Shown: in pieces, positions 37,485-47,717 of the stretch
How the letters are laid out: the number at the start of each line of letters is the position of its first letter
Numbering within the stretch: position 1 is the stretch's first letter
Origin: Methyloversatilis sp.
Lineage (GTDB): Bacteria; Pseudomonadota; Gammaproteobacteria; Burkholderiales; Rhodocyclaceae
DNA length: 64,000 bases
Direction: 5' to 3'
Assembly: GCF_030696805.1 (NCBI RefSeq)
Contig: NZ_JAUYRO010000057.1
Location: 16,284 to 80,283 of the forward strand
Translations under genes and position numbers: made by a program
The notes under the pieces: model-generated
Seen by the model: only the letters and a program-made list of their open reading frames with translations
What the model was told of the DNA's origin: nothing
Database searches by the model: none

Positions 37485-37512
37485 CGGTTGCCGCCCGACC
37501 GGGCAGCAACCG
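37485..37512 (-). other. Intercistronic hairpin between dctP and dctQ
   Basis: CGGTTGCCGCCC and GGGCAGCAACCG pair with one mismatch around a GACC loop, directly after the dctP stop. No T-run follows. It probably protects the dctP transcript so that binding protein is made in excess over the membrane subunits. Confidence 0.6.
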
Positions 37513-37523
37513 GAGCAAACGGC

Positions 37524-38528
37524 TTACAGCTTCGACGGATCGAAGGCCGTTTCCTTGTAGATGGCATCGATCAGTTCGCGACCGATACGACCTTCCATCT
37601 TCTTGTGCACCGGCACCATGACGCGCTTGAACGCGAGGCGCTCGTCGGCCGTCGGCACATAGACCTGGGTCTTGCCGCTCTTGCGGATGCCGTCGAGCGA
37701 GGCGTCGTTTTCTTCCTTGGCGATCTTGTTCGCGTATTCGGTCGATTCCTTCATCGCCTTATCGAGCTGGCCGCGCACGTCGGCCGGCAGGCCGTCCCAG
37801 AACTTCTTGTTCACGATGACCGCGTAGCCAAGATAGCCATGGTCGGTCACCGCCATGTGCTTCTGCACCTCATGCATCTTCTGCGTATACATGTTGGAGT
37901 GCGGATTTTCGGTGCCGTCGACCACGCCGGTCTGCAGCGCCTGATAGGCCTCGGAAAACGCCATCACCTGTGGCAAGGCACCGATGCTGCGCATCTGCTC
38001 TTCGAGCACCTTGGACGACTGGATGCGCAACTTCTTCGCTTTCAGGTCGGCTGGCGTCCTGATCGGCGTGTTGGCCGAAAAGGACTTGAACCCGTTATCC
38101 CAGAACGCCAGACCGATGATGCCCTTGGAGTCCAGCTTCTTCAGGATGCCGGCACCGATCGGGCCCTTGGTCACCTTGTGCAGGTCGGCGTAGCCGTCGA
38201 AGATGAACGGCAGGTCGAACACCTCGAATTCCTTGACACCCAGCGGGCCGAACTTGGCCAGCGATGGTGCCAGCATCTGCACCGCACCCAGCTGCAGCGC
38301 CTCCATCTCTTCCTTGTCCTTGTACAGCTGGCTGTTCGGATACACCTCGACCTTCACCTTGCCGCCGGTCAGTTCCTCGGCGCGCTTCTTGAAGTAGTCC
38401 GCCGCCTTGCCCTTCGGCGTTTCGGTGGCCACGACGTGGCTGAACTTGATCACGATGGGCTGTTGCGCAGCGGCAAACGGGGTCAGGCCGAGCGCGATCA
38501 GGCCGAACAACATGGAATGCAGTTTCAT
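37524..38528 (-). CDS. dctP: TRAP transporter solute-binding protein DctP
   Basis: The 334-residue protein has a signal peptide (LFGLIALGLTPFAAAQ) and the DctP fold, with KGKAADYFKKRAEELTGGKVKVEVYPNSQLYKDKEEMEAL (in part) and the conserved ligand-binding Arg region TPIRTPADLKAKKLRIQSS. It binds C4-dicarboxylate-type acids in the periplasm. Start 38528 follows GGAGGAG. An inverted repeat lies in its leader. Confidence 0.94.
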   Translation of the reverse strand: MKLHSMLFGLIALGLTPFAAAQQPIVIKFSHVVATETPKGKAADYFKKRAEELTGGKVKVEVYPNSQLYKDKEEMEALQLGAVQMLAPSLAKFGPLGVKEFEVFDLPFIFDGYADLHKVTKGPIGAGILKKLDSKGIIGLAFWDNGFKSFSANTPIRTPADLKAKKLRIQSSKVLEEQMRSIGALPQVMAFSEAYQALQTGVVDGTENPHSNMYTQKMHEVQKHMAVTDHGYLGYAVIVNKKFWDGLPADVRGQLDKAMKESTEYANKIAKEENDASLDGIRKSGKTQVYVPTADERLAFKRVMVPVHKKMEGRIGRELIDAIYKETAFDPSKL

Positions 38529-38549
38529 GGGATCTCCTCCTGTTATGGA

Positions 38550-38573
38550 CACACGGCATGCGAACACCGTGTG
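38550..38573. promoter_or_regulatory. Inverted repeat in the dctP leader
   Basis: CACACGG-N10-CCGTGTG, perfect seven-base arms, 22 bases upstream of the dctP start. It may be an operator or an RNA stem controlling expression. Confidence 0.45.
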
Positions 38574-38685
38574 ATGGGAGGATCTTGACGGCCGACGACG
38601 CACGTCGCCATTGTGGATATCCGCAACCGCTGAGCGGGGCGGCGCATCTGCCTGCTGGCTGCAGGCTGCACCGGTTATTGGCTGC

Positions 38686-39963
38686 TCAGCCTGTGCGCAG
38701 CACAGACGTCTGCTTTCGGCTCGAGTCGCCGATCTTTTCGGTGAGCGAGCGGTGCAGATGGGTGACGACCGGCAGGAAATCATCGAAAGAAACCGGCCGC
38801 GACACGAAATAGCCCTGCGCAAGCTCGCACCCCAGATGCCGCAGCAGATGAAGATCCTCGATCCGCTCCACGCCTTCGCCTACAGTCACCATACCCAGGC
38901 GCCGGCCCATTTCGATGGCCGATTCGAGAATGGTGCGGCGATTCGGGCGCATGTGCGCATCGTGCACGATGGAACGGTCGATCTTCAGTTCGGAAAATGG
39001 AATCTTCGACAGTTGCTGCATCGACGAAAAGCCGGTGCCGAAATCGTCGATCGCCAGCGAAAAGCCACGCAGCTTGAGCCGGAGCAACGTTTTTACCGCC
39101 GATACGCCTTGCGCCATCGCGGTCTCCGTCACCTCGAAAGTGATGCGCGACGGCTCGATACCAGCAGCCGCAACACGCTCGATCAAATCGTCGGCCAGTT
39201 GCTGGTCGTTCAGCGTCACCGGCGACAAATTGATCGCTACAGACAGGCGCAGCCCCCGGCTGTCCCAGCGGCGCAGCGCCGCGAGCGACGCATCCACCAT
39301 GTTTACCGTGAGGTGCGGCATCAAGCCGTGCTCCTCGGCAACCGCGATGAAACGCATCGGTTCGATCAAAGAACCGTCGTCGCAGCGCCAGCGCGCCAGC
39401 GCCTCGGCTCCTCGCGGCAACCACGTCTGCAGGTCGAGTTTGGGTTGGAACCAGGGCACGATCAACTTGCGTTCGAGCGCGTCGGACAACTCATCCGGCG
39501 TCACGTCAGGTAATCGAGCCCCGTTTCCCCGCTTGGGGCTGCCCACCTTGTCAGCCAGACTCAACAGCGCGTCACGAAGAGTCGCCTCGCTGAGCGGCTT
39601 GCTCAATGCGCCAAGCATGATCAATCCCATTTCACTGACCATGCTCTCCACCGATTGGATCAACGCCAGCTCACGTGCGCTGGCGATGATCACGCCGGCG
39701 CGGTAGCCCTCCGCGGCAATCCGGTGCAGCAGTTCGACCCCATCCATGCCGGGCATTTCAAGGTCGACCAGCAACACCGCCGGCGGCACCGGCAGCCGCT
39801 TGAGCAGTTGCAGCGCGTCGGCGCCATCTGCAGCCTCCTCGATTCGGGTCAGCCCGATCTTGCGCAACAAGCCCACCGCCACCATGCGTTGCGGTACGCT
39901 GTCTTCGACCACCATGACACCGCTCGCATTGAGTATGTCAAGAACAAGAGGATCACTTTCCAT
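38686..39963 (-). CDS. Response regulator with EAL c-di-GMP phosphodiesterase domain
   Basis: The 425-residue protein has an N-terminal receiver domain ([36 protein letters not shown] with the phospho-Asp) and a C-terminal EAL domain in which catalytic motifs look intact: [36 protein letters not shown] and GEGVE. It should hydrolyse c-di-GMP when phosphorylated. It overlaps cheB by 11 bases and ends the chemosensory operon, so CheA may be its kinase. Confidence 0.9.
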   Translation of the reverse strand: MESDPLVLDILNASGVMVVEDSVPQRMVAVGLLRKIGLTRIEEAADGADALQLLKRLPVPPAVLLVDLEMPGMDGVELLHRIAAEGYRAGVIIASARELALIQSVESMVSEMGLIMLGALSKPLSEATLRDALLSLADKVGSPKRGNGARLPDVTPDELSDALERKLIVPWFQPKLDLQTWLPRGAEALARWRCDDGSLIEPMRFIAVAEEHGLMPHLTVNMVDASLAALRRWDSRGLRLSVAINLSPVTLNDQQLADDLIERVAAAGIEPSRITFEVTETAMAQGVSAVKTLLRLKLRGFSLAIDDFGTGFSSMQQLSKIPFSELKIDRSIVHDAHMRPNRRTILESAIEMGRRLGMVTVGEGVERIEDLHLLRHLGCELAQGYFVSRPVSFDDFLPVVTHLHRSLTEKIGDSSRKQTSVLRTG

Positions 39964-41065
39964 AGCGCGATATCACTCCCGGAATCTGTTCCAGACCCAC
40001 CACGTTCTCGACCGCACCGAAGCGGATCGCTTCCTTGGGCATACCAAAAACAACGCAGCTTTCCTCGTCCTGGGCGTAAGTATTTGCCCCGACGTCACGC
40101 ATCTCTTTCAACCCGCGCGCGCCGTCGTCACCCATGCCAGTCATGATGATGCCCAACGCGTTTTTACCCGCGTAACGCGCGACCGAGCGGAACAACACAT
40201 CGACCGAGGGCTTGTGTCGGTTGACCAACGGGCCATCGACCACCTCAACCACGTACTGCGCGCCATTGCGCTTTAGCATCATGTGGCGCCCACCCGGAGC
40301 AATCAGCGCCACGCCAGGCATCACGCGATCGCCATTGACCGCTTCCTTTACAAGGATTTCGCACAGATTGTTCAGCCGTTCAGCGAACGCCGCCGTGAAA
40401 CGCTCGGGCATGTGCTGCACGATGACGATGCCCGGACAAACTCGAGGCAGGCGCGTCAATACGGCTTCGAGCGCCTGGGTACCGCCAGTCGAGGTGCCCA
40501 GCGCGACCAGCCGCTCGGTCGTCAGCTTCATCGCCTCGCCGGCCGGCGGGGCCATCATCGCATCAGCGCTCAGCTTCGGCCCTGACTTGGGGCTCGGTGG
40601 TGCAGTCGGGCGCGGCCGACCGACACGTGCTCGCGCCGCCGCCTTGACCGCATCGGTCAGCGCATGGGCCGACTCATGCAGGAACTGCTTGATCCCGATC
40701 TTGGGTTTCGTCACCACGCTGATGGCACCTGCCGCCAGCACTTCCATCGTGGTTTCCGCCCCCTTCTCGGTCAGCGACGAACACACGACGATGGGCGTCG
40801 GGCGTTCCGACATGATGCGACGCACGAAGGTGACGCCGTCCATGCGCGGCATTTCGACGTCGGTCACGATGACATCCGGCCATTCGACCTTCAATCGTTC
40901 GAAGGCAACCAGCGGGTCCGATGCGGTCGCGATAACGCGGATCTGCGGGTCGGCGGACAGCAGTTCCGACAGCACCTGGCGCACGACAGCCGAGTCATCG
41001 ACGATCAGAACGCGGATACGGGCGCCCGCCGGTGCAGCAGGATTGACGACAGCCCGGCTCAGCAT
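39953..41065 (-). CDS. cheB: Chemotaxis methylesterase CheB
   Basis: The 370-residue protein has a receiver domain ([27 protein letters not shown]) and the methylesterase domain with Ser in [10 protein letters not shown], His in [12 protein letters not shown] and Asp in [11 protein letters not shown]. It removes methyl groups from receptors and deamidates them. Start overlaps cheD by seven bases. Confidence 0.95.
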   Translation of the reverse strand: MLSRAVVNPAAPAGARIRVLIVDDSAVVRQVLSELLSADPQIRVIATASDPLVAFERLKVEWPDVIVTDVEMPRMDGVTFVRRIMSERPTPIVVCSSLTEKGAETTMEVLAAGAISVVTKPKIGIKQFLHESAHALTDAVKAAARARVGRPRPTAPPSPKSGPKLSADAMMAPPAGEAMKLTTERLVALGTSTGGTQALEAVLTRLPRVCPGIVIVQHMPERFTAAFAERLNNLCEILVKEAVNGDRVMPGVALIAPGGRHMMLKRNGAQYVVEVVDGPLVNRHKPSVDVLFRSVARYAGKNALGIIMTGMGDDGARGLKEMRDVGANTYAQDEESCVVFGMPKEAIRFGAVENVVGLEQIPGVISRYGK

Positions 41066-41574
41066 GGAAGTTGCCCGTGGGTGTTCACGCCAGCGCGGGA
41101 ACAGGTGTCGTCATGACGCATCGATACCACGCCGCTGCTCACGTTCATCATCAGCACGCGCTGGCCGTACCCGCCGGTATGTTCGGCCACCCGCCGGACT
41201 CCCAAGGCATCCAGCAGCTCCCATGCGCGCTGCACATTGGCTTCACCTATCGATACGTTATGGCTGCCCGCAAACCCGGGGAACATGTTTCCGCCTCCGA
41301 ATAGTTTGAATTCGTAATCGAGCTCGCGTGTTCCCAAACGTCTTGCCTCCCGGACCATGGAATTCAAGGCGCCCTCGGCGAATCGCGTACTCAGTTCATC
41401 GCCCGCCCGATCCGTATGGCCGCCGCCCGGCAGCATGAAATGACACATGCCACCTATACGGCGGCCTGGATGCCACATTGTTATTGCGACACAGGATCCC
41501 AGCACTGTGCGCAGACACATCGTTTCATCGCCAAAGACGATATCTCCGGGCTTGAGGAAGATTTCTGTCGCCAT
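41059..41574 (-). CDS. cheD: Chemoreceptor glutamine deamidase CheD
   Basis: The 171-residue protein has the CheD active-site Cys and His ([15 protein letters not shown] and [12 protein letters not shown]) and the [10 protein letters not shown] segment. It deamidates receptor glutamines. ATG 41574 follows GAGG; an in-frame ATG at 41592 is possible. Confidence 0.92.
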   Translation of the reverse strand: MATEIFLKPGDIVFGDETMCLRTVLGSCVAITMWHPGRRIGGMCHFMLPGGGHTDRAGDELSTRFAEGALNSMVREARRLGTRELDYEFKLFGGGNMFPGFAGSHNVSIGEANVQRAWELLDALGVRRVAEHTGGYGQRVLMMNVSSGVVSMRHDDTCSRAGVNTHGQLPC

Positions 41575-41596
41575 CGGAGGCCTCACGCACATGTCG

Positions 41597-42463
41597 TCAT
41601 TTGAGCCGGTACATTGAAGGCTTGACGATATCAACGCGATCGGTAATGCCATGCAGGTTTTCAGAATGGCTCACGAAGACATACCCGCGCGGCTTCAGTT
41701 TGGTCAGGATGCGTGCCATGACCTGCCGCTTTGTATCCGGATCGAAATAGATCATCACATTGCGCACGAACACGATGTCGAACACGCCGATGTCCGGCAG
41801 CGTTTCGTTCAGATTGATCTGGGCGAACGATACTCTCTCGCGCAGCGCGCGGTCGATGAGGAAGGTGCCTGCCTGAGGGCCGGTGCCCTTGAGGCAGAAA
41901 CGCTTCAGGAAATCGGGCGGAATCTTGTCTGCACGCGTCATTGGATAGTGGGCGCGGCGAGCCGTTTCGAGCACTCGCGTACTCAGGTCCGAACCGAATA
42001 TTTCCCAGCGCCGCCCCATGCCGATCGCATCCGCCAGCACCATCGCGAGCGTATAGATCTCTTCGCCGGACGAGCTGGCTGCACTCCATATCCGCAGCGG
42101 TCCGCTTCCATCGAAGCAGTTCAGTATGTGATCGCGTAGAAAGCTGAAATGTGCGGGTTCGCGGAAGAAGTAGGTTTCATTCGTGGTCAGAAGATCGATC
42201 GCGACCTGCAGTTCGCCCGGCCGGCTTCCATCCATCAACAATTCGAAATAGTCCCTCCAGCCGCGCACTCCACAGGGCCCCAACCGTTTGGACAGGCGCC
42301 CCATGAGCAGCGTCTTCTTGTGGTCGGCCAATGCGATGCCCGCCACCTCGTGCAACCATCGCTGGAAGCGACGGAAGTCGACGTCGCTGATGGGCGGCGC
42401 ACCGAATGCCGCCTCACTGAATTCAGGCGAACTTTCGATGGCAGCCGAGGCGGAAGTATTCAT
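41597..42463 (-). CDS. cheR: Chemotaxis methyltransferase CheR
   Basis: The 288-residue protein has the N-terminal helical domain and the SAM-dependent fold (LRIWSAASSSGEEIYTLAMVL, IFGSDLSTRVLETARRAHYP, FDIVFVRNVMIYFD). It methylates receptor glutamates. Confidence 0.95.
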   Translation of the reverse strand: MNTSASAAIESSPEFSEAAFGAPPISDVDFRRFQRWLHEVAGIALADHKKTLLMGRLSKRLGPCGVRGWRDYFELLMDGSRPGELQVAIDLLTTNETYFFREPAHFSFLRDHILNCFDGSGPLRIWSAASSSGEEIYTLAMVLADAIGMGRRWEIFGSDLSTRVLETARRAHYPMTRADKIPPDFLKRFCLKGTGPQAGTFLIDRALRERVSFAQINLNETLPDIGVFDIVFVRNVMIYFDPDTKRQVMARILTKLKPRGYVFVSHSENLHGITDRVDIVKPSMYRLK

Positions 42464-42479
42464 GCGCAGGCTCCCATGC

Positions 42480-43004
42480 TCAGCTAGCGGCCTTCATGTC
42501 ATTGACCGCGGACATGTCTTCACCGGCCAGCACGCGATCAATGTCCAGCATGATCACGAAGCCTTCGTCCAGCTTGCCCATGCCGGCAATGAAATCCGCC
42601 CTCACCTTCGCACCGAAGGACGGTCCCGGCTCCACCGACTGCGGCGGAATGTCGACCACCTGGCTCACCGCATCGACGATGATGCCCATGTCCTGTGCCT
42701 CACCGTCGTTCGTCACCTCCACGATGACGATGCAGGTCCGCCGCGTCACCGCGGCACTTTCGCTGCGCAGGCGGTTCGCCAGATCGATCACCGGTACCAC
42801 CCGACCGCGAAGATTGATCACCCCGCGTACGAACCCCGGCATCATCGGCACCTGCGTGACACCGCCGTATTCGATGATTTCCTTCACCGACAGCAGACCC
42901 AGTGCATAACTTTCATCGCTCAACCTGAAAGTGAGGTACTGCTGTTGCTGATCGGACTCCGATTCCTCTGCGGGTACCGACAGCGCCAATGCATTGCGGC
43001 TCAT
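42480..43004 (-). CDS. cheW: Chemotaxis coupling protein CheW
   Basis: The 174-residue protein shows the CheW SH3-like fold: LTFRLSDESYALGLLSVKEI, MPGFVRGVINLRGRVVPVIDL and DIPPQSVEPGPSFGAKV. It links CheA to receptors; it follows the receptor gene by 15 bases. Confidence 0.95.
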   Translation of the reverse strand: MSRNALALSVPAEESESDQQQQYLTFRLSDESYALGLLSVKEIIEYGGVTQVPMMPGFVRGVINLRGRVVPVIDLANRLRSESAAVTRRTCIVIVEVTNDGEAQDMGIIVDAVSQVVDIPPQSVEPGPSFGAKVRADFIAGMGKLDEGFVIMLDIDRVLAGEDMSAVNDMKAAS

Positions 43005-43019
43005 GTTCCGACTCCTGGC

Positions 43020-44645
43020 TCAGAAACGCGCAAAATCGGCTTCCGACGGCGCATCGATCTGCGCCCCGGCACGTGCAGCAGAAGGCGGACGCGTCACGAT
43101 ACCGCTGCGGCGGGAAGGCTGCGCAGTAGCCGGGACACCACCACGCAGGCGGAAGAAGGCCATGGCTTGCTGCAACTGCTGCGCCTGCCCGCTCATTTCT
43201 TCGGCAGTTGCGGCCAGTTCTTCCGATGCCGATGCCGTCTGCTGCACCGTCTGGCTCAACTGGCTCATCGCACTGTTGATCTGCGACAGACCACTTGCCT
43301 GTTCGCCCGAGGCAGCCGAAATTTCCTGAACCAGATCCGATGTCTTCTGGATCGACGGCACCAGCTGCTCAAGCAGCTCTCCCGCACGTGCCGCAACCTT
43401 GAGCGATTCATTCGCCACGCCGCCGATTTCCTGCGCCGCCACCTGCGAACGCTCGGCCAGCTTGCGCACTTCGGTCGCCACGACCGCGAAGCCCCGGCCA
43501 TGGCTACCCGCGCGTGCCGCTTCGATCGCCGCGTTCAACGCAAGCAGATTCGTCTGGTAGGCGATGTCATCAATGATGGAAATGCGCTCGGCAATCTTGC
43601 GCATCGCTTCGACCGTCTGTCTGACCGCTTCGCCACCTTCGGTCGCTTCGCGTGAGGCCTGCGTCGCAATGCCGTCGGTTACTCGCGCGTTCTCGCTGTT
43701 CTGGTTCACAGACGCCGACATCTGTTCCACCGAGGCAGACGTTTCTTCGACGCCGGCCGACTGTTCACTCGCTCCCTGGCTCAGAGACTGGGCTGTCGCC
43801 GATACCTCCTCCGAGGCGCTAGCAAGTGCATCCGAACTGCCACGCACCTGGGTAATGATTTCGGCCTGTCGTTCGACCAAGCTGCGCAGGGCGTGCAACA
43901 GGCTCGAACGGTCGGTCGGTTTGGTGACAATCTCCACCGCAAGATTGCCTGCCGCCACTTCCTTCATGACCTCGACTGCGTAAGCCGGCTCGCCACCCAG
44001 CATGCCCAGGAGGCCACGAGTGATCAGGATGCCCAACAGCGTGGCGATCACCACTGCCGCGACGGAGATTCCAATGACCAGCATATTGGTCTGGTTATAG
44101 GTCTCGGCTGCAAGCAATGCGTCCTGTTCCATGAGCTCAACCTGGAACTTCTCAAAATCATGGAGTGCATGTTCATAAGCCACATTTGCAGGGGTAAATT
44201 CCGTCTTCAAGTATTCGATCGCCTTTACCCTGTCCGCCTTGATGAGCGCAAACAAGGGATCATACTTTTCTGAAAGTGCAGCCCGACTATTAACAATGAC
44301 CGAAAATTGACGCTTGTCGGTTTCGGTAGTCGCCATCTTTTCAACCGTCGCCATTACCTCCGAATTGCGCTTTCGGTTGCTCAGCAGCTTTTCCTTGCTC
44401 TTTTCGGCTTCAGCCTCATTGGCAGCAAGCAACATGCTGCGCAATTGACGGCCGTTGTCGACCGTGTTCCGGACCATTTCCTCCGCCAGTCTTACCTTGA
44501 CCACCCGGTCCTTCAGCATCACTTCCATGGTGTCATTCAGCGCACCCAGCTTAGTGATGCTCAGCACCGACAGCGCCAGCAGCAGTGTGATCACGATGCC
44601 GAAACCCAGTGCAAGCCTCGTTACGACCTTCATATTGCCGAACAT
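43020..44645 (-). CDS. Methyl-accepting chemotaxis protein with four-helix-bundle sensor
   Basis: The 541-residue receptor has an N-terminal helix, a periplasmic four-helix-bundle domain of about 150 residues ([20 protein letters not shown]), a second helix ([20 protein letters not shown]), HAMP and the signalling tip [20 protein letters not shown]. Gln/Glu methylation sites surround it. It is encoded inside the che operon and is its likely main input. Confidence 0.94.
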   Translation of the reverse strand: MFGNMKVVTRLALGFGIVITLLLALSVLSITKLGALNDTMEVMLKDRVVKVRLAEEMVRNTVDNGRQLRSMLLAANEAEAEKSKEKLLSNRKRNSEVMATVEKMATTETDKRQFSVIVNSRAALSEKYDPLFALIKADRVKAIEYLKTEFTPANVAYEHALHDFEKFQVELMEQDALLAAETYNQTNMLVIGISVAAVVIATLLGILITRGLLGMLGGEPAYAVEVMKEVAAGNLAVEIVTKPTDRSSLLHALRSLVERQAEIITQVRGSSDALASASEEVSATAQSLSQGASEQSAGVEETSASVEQMSASVNQNSENARVTDGIATQASREATEGGEAVRQTVEAMRKIAERISIIDDIAYQTNLLALNAAIEAARAGSHGRGFAVVATEVRKLAERSQVAAQEIGGVANESLKVAARAGELLEQLVPSIQKTSDLVQEISAASGEQASGLSQINSAMSQLSQTVQQTASASEELAATAEEMSGQAQQLQQAMAFFRLRGGVPATAQPSRRSGIVTRPPSAARAGAQIDAPSEADFARF

Positions 44646-44731
44646 GATTGACTCCCTTTCCCAAAAATGAATCTTTAGCCCGGTGACTCAGCCGTACCGG
44701 CGCTCTTGGCCACAAGGCCTTCAATCCAACC

Positions 44732-46972
44732 TCAGCCGAGCGCAGTCATCGCCCGCGATGTCTGGCCCTGCATCTCCGTAATGCCAGCCGCTGTTGCGCC
44801 GGCACTGCCTGCCATCTTCATCAACCCCGCCACGTCCAGAATGAGCGCGATCTCGCCGCTGCCCAGAATGGTCGAGCCGCTGACGCCGCGCAGCGCACTG
44901 AACAGCTTGCCGAGCGGCCGGATGACGGTCTGGTGTTCGCCCATCAGTTGATCCACGACGATGCCGGCCTTGGTCTGGCCGAACTGGACGACAACCACGT
45001 TCTCGCGCCGCTCGGGTGCGGAGCTGTCCATATCGAAAGCTTCGCGCAACCACAGCAGCGGCAGCACTTCTCCGCGCATGTCCAGATACCCGCGAGTGCG
45101 GGCGCCATCACGGATGGAGCCGGCCAGTTCGACGCACTCGACGATCATGTCGACCGGCAGTACGAAGCTGGCCTTGTCGATTCCGACCCGGAAACCGTCG
45201 ATGATGGCCAGCGTGAGCGGCAGGCGAATCCGGATGCGCGTGCCCTTGCCCGGTTCCGTATCGATGTCGACCGTGCCGCGCAGGGCTTCGATGTCGCGCC
45301 GGACCACGTCCATGCCGACACCGCGGCCGGACAGATTGCTGACCTGATCGGCGGTCGAAAAGCCCGGCGCAAAGATCAGGCGGTCGATCTCGCGCTCGCC
45401 GAGTTGCGCGTCCTCGGCCACCAACCCGCGCTCGATTGCCTTGCGCAGGATCTTGGCCCGGTTCAGGCCGCCGCCATCGTCGGCGACGTCGATCACGACA
45501 CCGCCCGCTTCGTGATAGGCGTTCAGCATCACCTTCGCGCGCGCCGGCTTGCCTGCTGACAGCCGGACATCGGTTGTTTCGATGCCGTGGTCCATCGAGT
45601 TGCGAATCAGGTGCATCAGCGGATCGCCGATACGCTCCACCACCGTCTTGTCCAGATCGGTCTCGCCACCGCTGATCTGCAGTTCGATGTCCTTGCCCAG
45701 TTCGCGACTGACGTCGCGCACGACGCGCTGGAAGCGCTGGAAGGTGGCGCCGATCTGCACCATGCGCAACGACAGTGCCTGATCCCGCACTTCCTCGACC
45801 AGGCGCGTGAGGACTTCGCTCGCTTCGGTCAGATGCCCCTGGGCGAGCATCTGTGCAACGTTCTGCACGCCGGCGCTCGCCACCACGAGTTCCCCCACCA
45901 GTTCGATCAGCTGATCCAGCTTGTCGGCGTCAATGCGCAGTGAGCGCGCCTCCTGCGCCTTGGTGTCCTTGACCTGCTTCTGCTTCGCGAGCGCGGCGTC
46001 GACCACCCCTGCACTGACTGCACCGCCCTCGATGAGTATTTCTCCGATCTGTTGCGGTGTCGCCGGCTCCTCGGCGTCGTTGGCCGCTGCTTCCGACTGC
46101 AGGGACAGGCCGCGTTCGAGTTCGGAACGGGTGAGCGCACCGCTCAGCACAAGCATTTCACCCAGTTTCAGATCGTCCTCGGGCAACGCGCGCAACACGC
46201 TGATGTACTCGGAAACCTGCGAATAGGGAGGAATGATGTGAAGCACGCACTCTTCGCGCACGAACTCGAACACGCCTTCGATTTCCGACTTTGTAGCGTC
46301 GCTGCGGAAATCGATCTCGAAACCGAGGTAGCAGGACTCCGGATCGAATTCCAGCCAGGAAGGCAGGGCGGTAGCCAGTGTGTCGAGATGGACAATGTCG
46401 CCCAGCGTGCGCATATAACGCAGGAAGGAAAGAGGATCCATGCCGCCGCGCAGCACGTCGTTGCCGAAGCGGATCGACAGATGCCAGTTGCCGTTTTCGC
46501 AACCGTCATCTGCGGCCGGCACACTGCGGGTTACGTCGACCGGAGCGGCAATCACTGCGGAGGCGGCGGGCTTGTCGGTCTGCTTACCCAGCAAAGCGAG
46601 CAGTGCAGCCGTCTGAACTTCGCCTTCGGCGCGCTGGGCTGCATCGAGATCACGTTTTTCCGCCACAGCACGCACCAGCACGCCGATATGGTCCTTGTTG
46701 CGCAGAAGCAGACCGATCACGTCGTTGGTCACGCGCATCTGTCCGTCACGAACGCGGTCCAGCACACTTTCGACTTCATGCGTGAAATGGACGACATCGT
46801 CGAATCCGAATACGCCGGCGGTCCCCTTGATGGTGTGCGCCGCGCGGAAGATGTCGTTTATCAGTTCGTTGTTGTCCGGCTCACTTTCCAGCTGCAGCAG
46901 CGATTCCTCCATCCGGGTCAGCAATTCGTCTGCTTCGGCGAAGAAGGCCTCGAGGGCGGGTTCGAGATCCAT
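44732..46972 (-). CDS. cheA: Chemotaxis histidine kinase CheA
   Basis: The 746-residue kinase has an Hpt domain with His46 (FRAAHTIKGTAGVFG), a middle region with a second insert (about 150-330) that I do not recognise, the dimerisation domain, an ATPase domain (HLIRNSMDHGIETTD; DDGGGLNRAKI; GRGVGMDVVRRDIE) and a CheW-like C-terminal domain. It phosphorylates CheY and CheB. The long P1-P3 linker with a NWHLSIRFGNDVLRGG segment differs from E. coli CheA and resembles CheA of alternative chemosensory systems. Confidence 0.94.
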   Translation of the reverse strand: MDLEPALEAFFAEADELLTRMEESLLQLESEPDNNELINDIFRAAHTIKGTAGVFGFDDVVHFTHEVESVLDRVRDGQMRVTNDVIGLLLRNKDHIGVLVRAVAEKRDLDAAQRAEGEVQTAALLALLGKQTDKPAASAVIAAPVDVTRSVPAADDGCENGNWHLSIRFGNDVLRGGMDPLSFLRYMRTLGDIVHLDTLATALPSWLEFDPESCYLGFEIDFRSDATKSEIEGVFEFVREECVLHIIPPYSQVSEYISVLRALPEDDLKLGEMLVLSGALTRSELERGLSLQSEAAANDAEEPATPQQIGEILIEGGAVSAGVVDAALAKQKQVKDTKAQEARSLRIDADKLDQLIELVGELVVASAGVQNVAQMLAQGHLTEASEVLTRLVEEVRDQALSLRMVQIGATFQRFQRVVRDVSRELGKDIELQISGGETDLDKTVVERIGDPLMHLIRNSMDHGIETTDVRLSAGKPARAKVMLNAYHEAGGVVIDVADDGGGLNRAKILRKAIERGLVAEDAQLGEREIDRLIFAPGFSTADQVSNLSGRGVGMDVVRRDIEALRGTVDIDTEPGKGTRIRIRLPLTLAIIDGFRVGIDKASFVLPVDMIVECVELAGSIRDGARTRGYLDMRGEVLPLLWLREAFDMDSSAPERRENVVVVQFGQTKAGIVVDQLMGEHQTVIRPLGKLFSALRGVSGSTILGSGEIALILDVAGLMKMAGSAGATAAGITEMQGQTSRAMTALG

Positions 46973-46993
46973 TTGGGAGTTCCTTTTCTCTGT

Positions 46994-47317
46994 TCAGGCT
47001 GCCTGGGCCGGCATCACGACCGGATCGCCGAACACATGGCTCAGCTGCAACAGTTCCATCACTTCGAGCATCGCTGCGCTGTGCGCCACCAGTTCGAAAC
47101 TGTGGCCGTGCATCTCGGCGGCCCGCTTGGCTGCGAGCAGCAACTGCACGCCACTGCTGTCCACCTCGGTGGTCCGGGCAAGGTTGATCCGAAGATCGCG
47201 CCTTTCCGACAGCGCGCGGGTCAGGAACCCGTAGGCGTCCGCGGCTCCGAAGATGGTCAGCTCACCCACCACCTTCAGTTCGGTCACGTCACCGTTGTCC
47301 GTGCGTTCGATTTCCAT
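46994..47317 (-). CDS. STAS-domain protein of the chemosensory operon
   Basis: The 107-residue protein is a lone STAS domain with the phosphorylatable Ser loop TTEVDSSGVQLLLAAKRAAE. Such proteins are anti-sigma antagonists or signalling scaffolds; in che operons their job is unsettled. Between cheY and cheA. Confidence 0.85.
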   Translation of the reverse strand: MEIERTDNGDVTELKVVGELTIFGAADAYGFLTRALSERRDLRINLARTTEVDSSGVQLLLAAKRAAEMHGHSFELVAHSAAMLEVMELLQLSHVFGDPVVMPAQAA

Positions 47318-47336
47318 GTCGTCGCTCCGCTTCGGT

Positions 47337-47705
47337 TCAGGGCAGGCAGAGCTTGGAAACCGCCATCAACATCTGGTCCGGCTTGAACGGCTTGACCATC
47401 CATGCCTTGGCGCCGGCCGCCTGGCCTTCGGCTTTTTTCGACTCCTGGTTCTCGGTGGTCAGCATGATGACCGGCGTGAACTTGTAGGCCGGCAGCTTGC
47501 GCATTTCCTTCACGAAGGTGATGCCATCCATGTTGGGCATGTTCACGTCGCTCACCACGAGGTGCACCTTCTGTCCGGTGAGTTTGGCCAGTGCGTCCTT
47601 GCCGTCGCAAGCTTCGAAAACGTCATAGCCGGCGCTCTTCAGCGCGATGCTGACGACCTGGCGCAGTGACGACGAGTCGTCCACCACCATGATTGTCTTT
47701 GCCAT
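47337..47705 (-). CDS. cheY: Single-domain response regulator CheY
   Basis: The 122-residue receiver has IMVVDDSSSLRQVV, the phospho-Asp in LVVSDVNMPNMDGI, MLTTENQ and the Lys in WMVKPFKP. It carries the output of CheA. Confidence 0.93.
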   Translation of the reverse strand: MAKTIMVVDDSSSLRQVVSIALKSAGYDVFEACDGKDALAKLTGQKVHLVVSDVNMPNMDGITFVKEMRKLPAYKFTPVIMLTTENQESKKAEGQAAGAKAWMVKPFKPDQMLMAVSKLCLP

Positions 47706-47717
47706 GTTTCACTACTC

